A stretch of DNA of 5,128 nucleotides, taken from JASFEQ01 sp050122535. Lineage in GTDB: Bacteria; Desulfobacterota; DSM-4660; Desulfatiglandales; HGW-15. Of the stretch, positions 4,868 to 5,128 are shown one piece after another. The position numbers and the translations under genes were made by a program. Location: NCBI GenBank assembly GCA_050122535.1, contig JASFIT010000355.1:1-5128 (forward strand), read 5' to 3'. Below the pieces are notes generated by a model that worked only from the letters and a program-made list of their open reading frames with translations, did no database searches and was not told where the DNA came from. How positions within the stretch are numbered: the first letter of the stretch is position 1; every line of letters begins with the position of its first letter.

Positions 4868-5128
<261 letters not shown>

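Overview
The window reads as an accessory stretch of an anaerobic bacterial chromosome. The best guess is a Desulfobacterota (deltaproteobacterial) relative. The basis is a PAS-type sigma-54 activator of a kind common in sulfate and metal reducers, a periplasmic octaheme c-type cytochrome under a sigma-54 promoter, a catalase-peroxidase for oxygen stress, and moderate G+C with AT-rich spacers. No rRNA, tRNA or housekeeping gene is present to confirm this.

Layout: (1) 1-353 is non-coding and opens with a piece of a dispersed repeat (copy A). (2) 354-839 (+) encodes a small secreted DUF3124 protein, followed 13 bases after its stop by a 62-bp imperfect dyad with the architecture of an integron attC site (853-914). 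(3) 915-1275 is non-coding, with repeat copy B (1001-1105) and a G+C-rich patch. (4) 1276-2613 (-) encodes a PAS / AAA+ / Fis-HTH sigma-54 enhancer-binding protein. (5) 2614-2973 is the divergent control region, with two dyads that could be activator sites and a near-consensus -24/-12 promoter at 2886-2902. (6) 2974-4059 (+) encodes an exported octaheme cytochrome c, closed by a strong intrinsic terminator at 4101-4130. (7) 4131-4867 is non-coding, with an unexplained ~370 bp, repeat copy C (4505-4678), a hairpin and a putative katG promoter with an operator-like dyad. (8) 4868-5128 (+) is the first 87 codons of katG, cut by the window edge.

The central unit is the divergent pair. The activator has a three-cysteine cluster in its PAS domain and faces a sigma-54 promoter that drives one multiheme cytochrome. 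The simplest reading is a redox- or ligand-responsive switch controlling a periplasmic electron-transfer protein. No membrane partner, quinol oxidase or porin gene lies beside it, so the cytochrome's electron donor and acceptor are not identifiable here.

The three modules (DUF3124 cassette, regulator/cytochrome, katG) are separated by diverged copies of one non-coding repeat. Copies A and C each carry a GG-N10-GC element resembling a sigma-54 promoter. With the attC-like site and the visible shifts in base composition (AT-rich DUF3124 gene, G+C-rich katG start), this suggests the region was assembled piecemeal by recombination.
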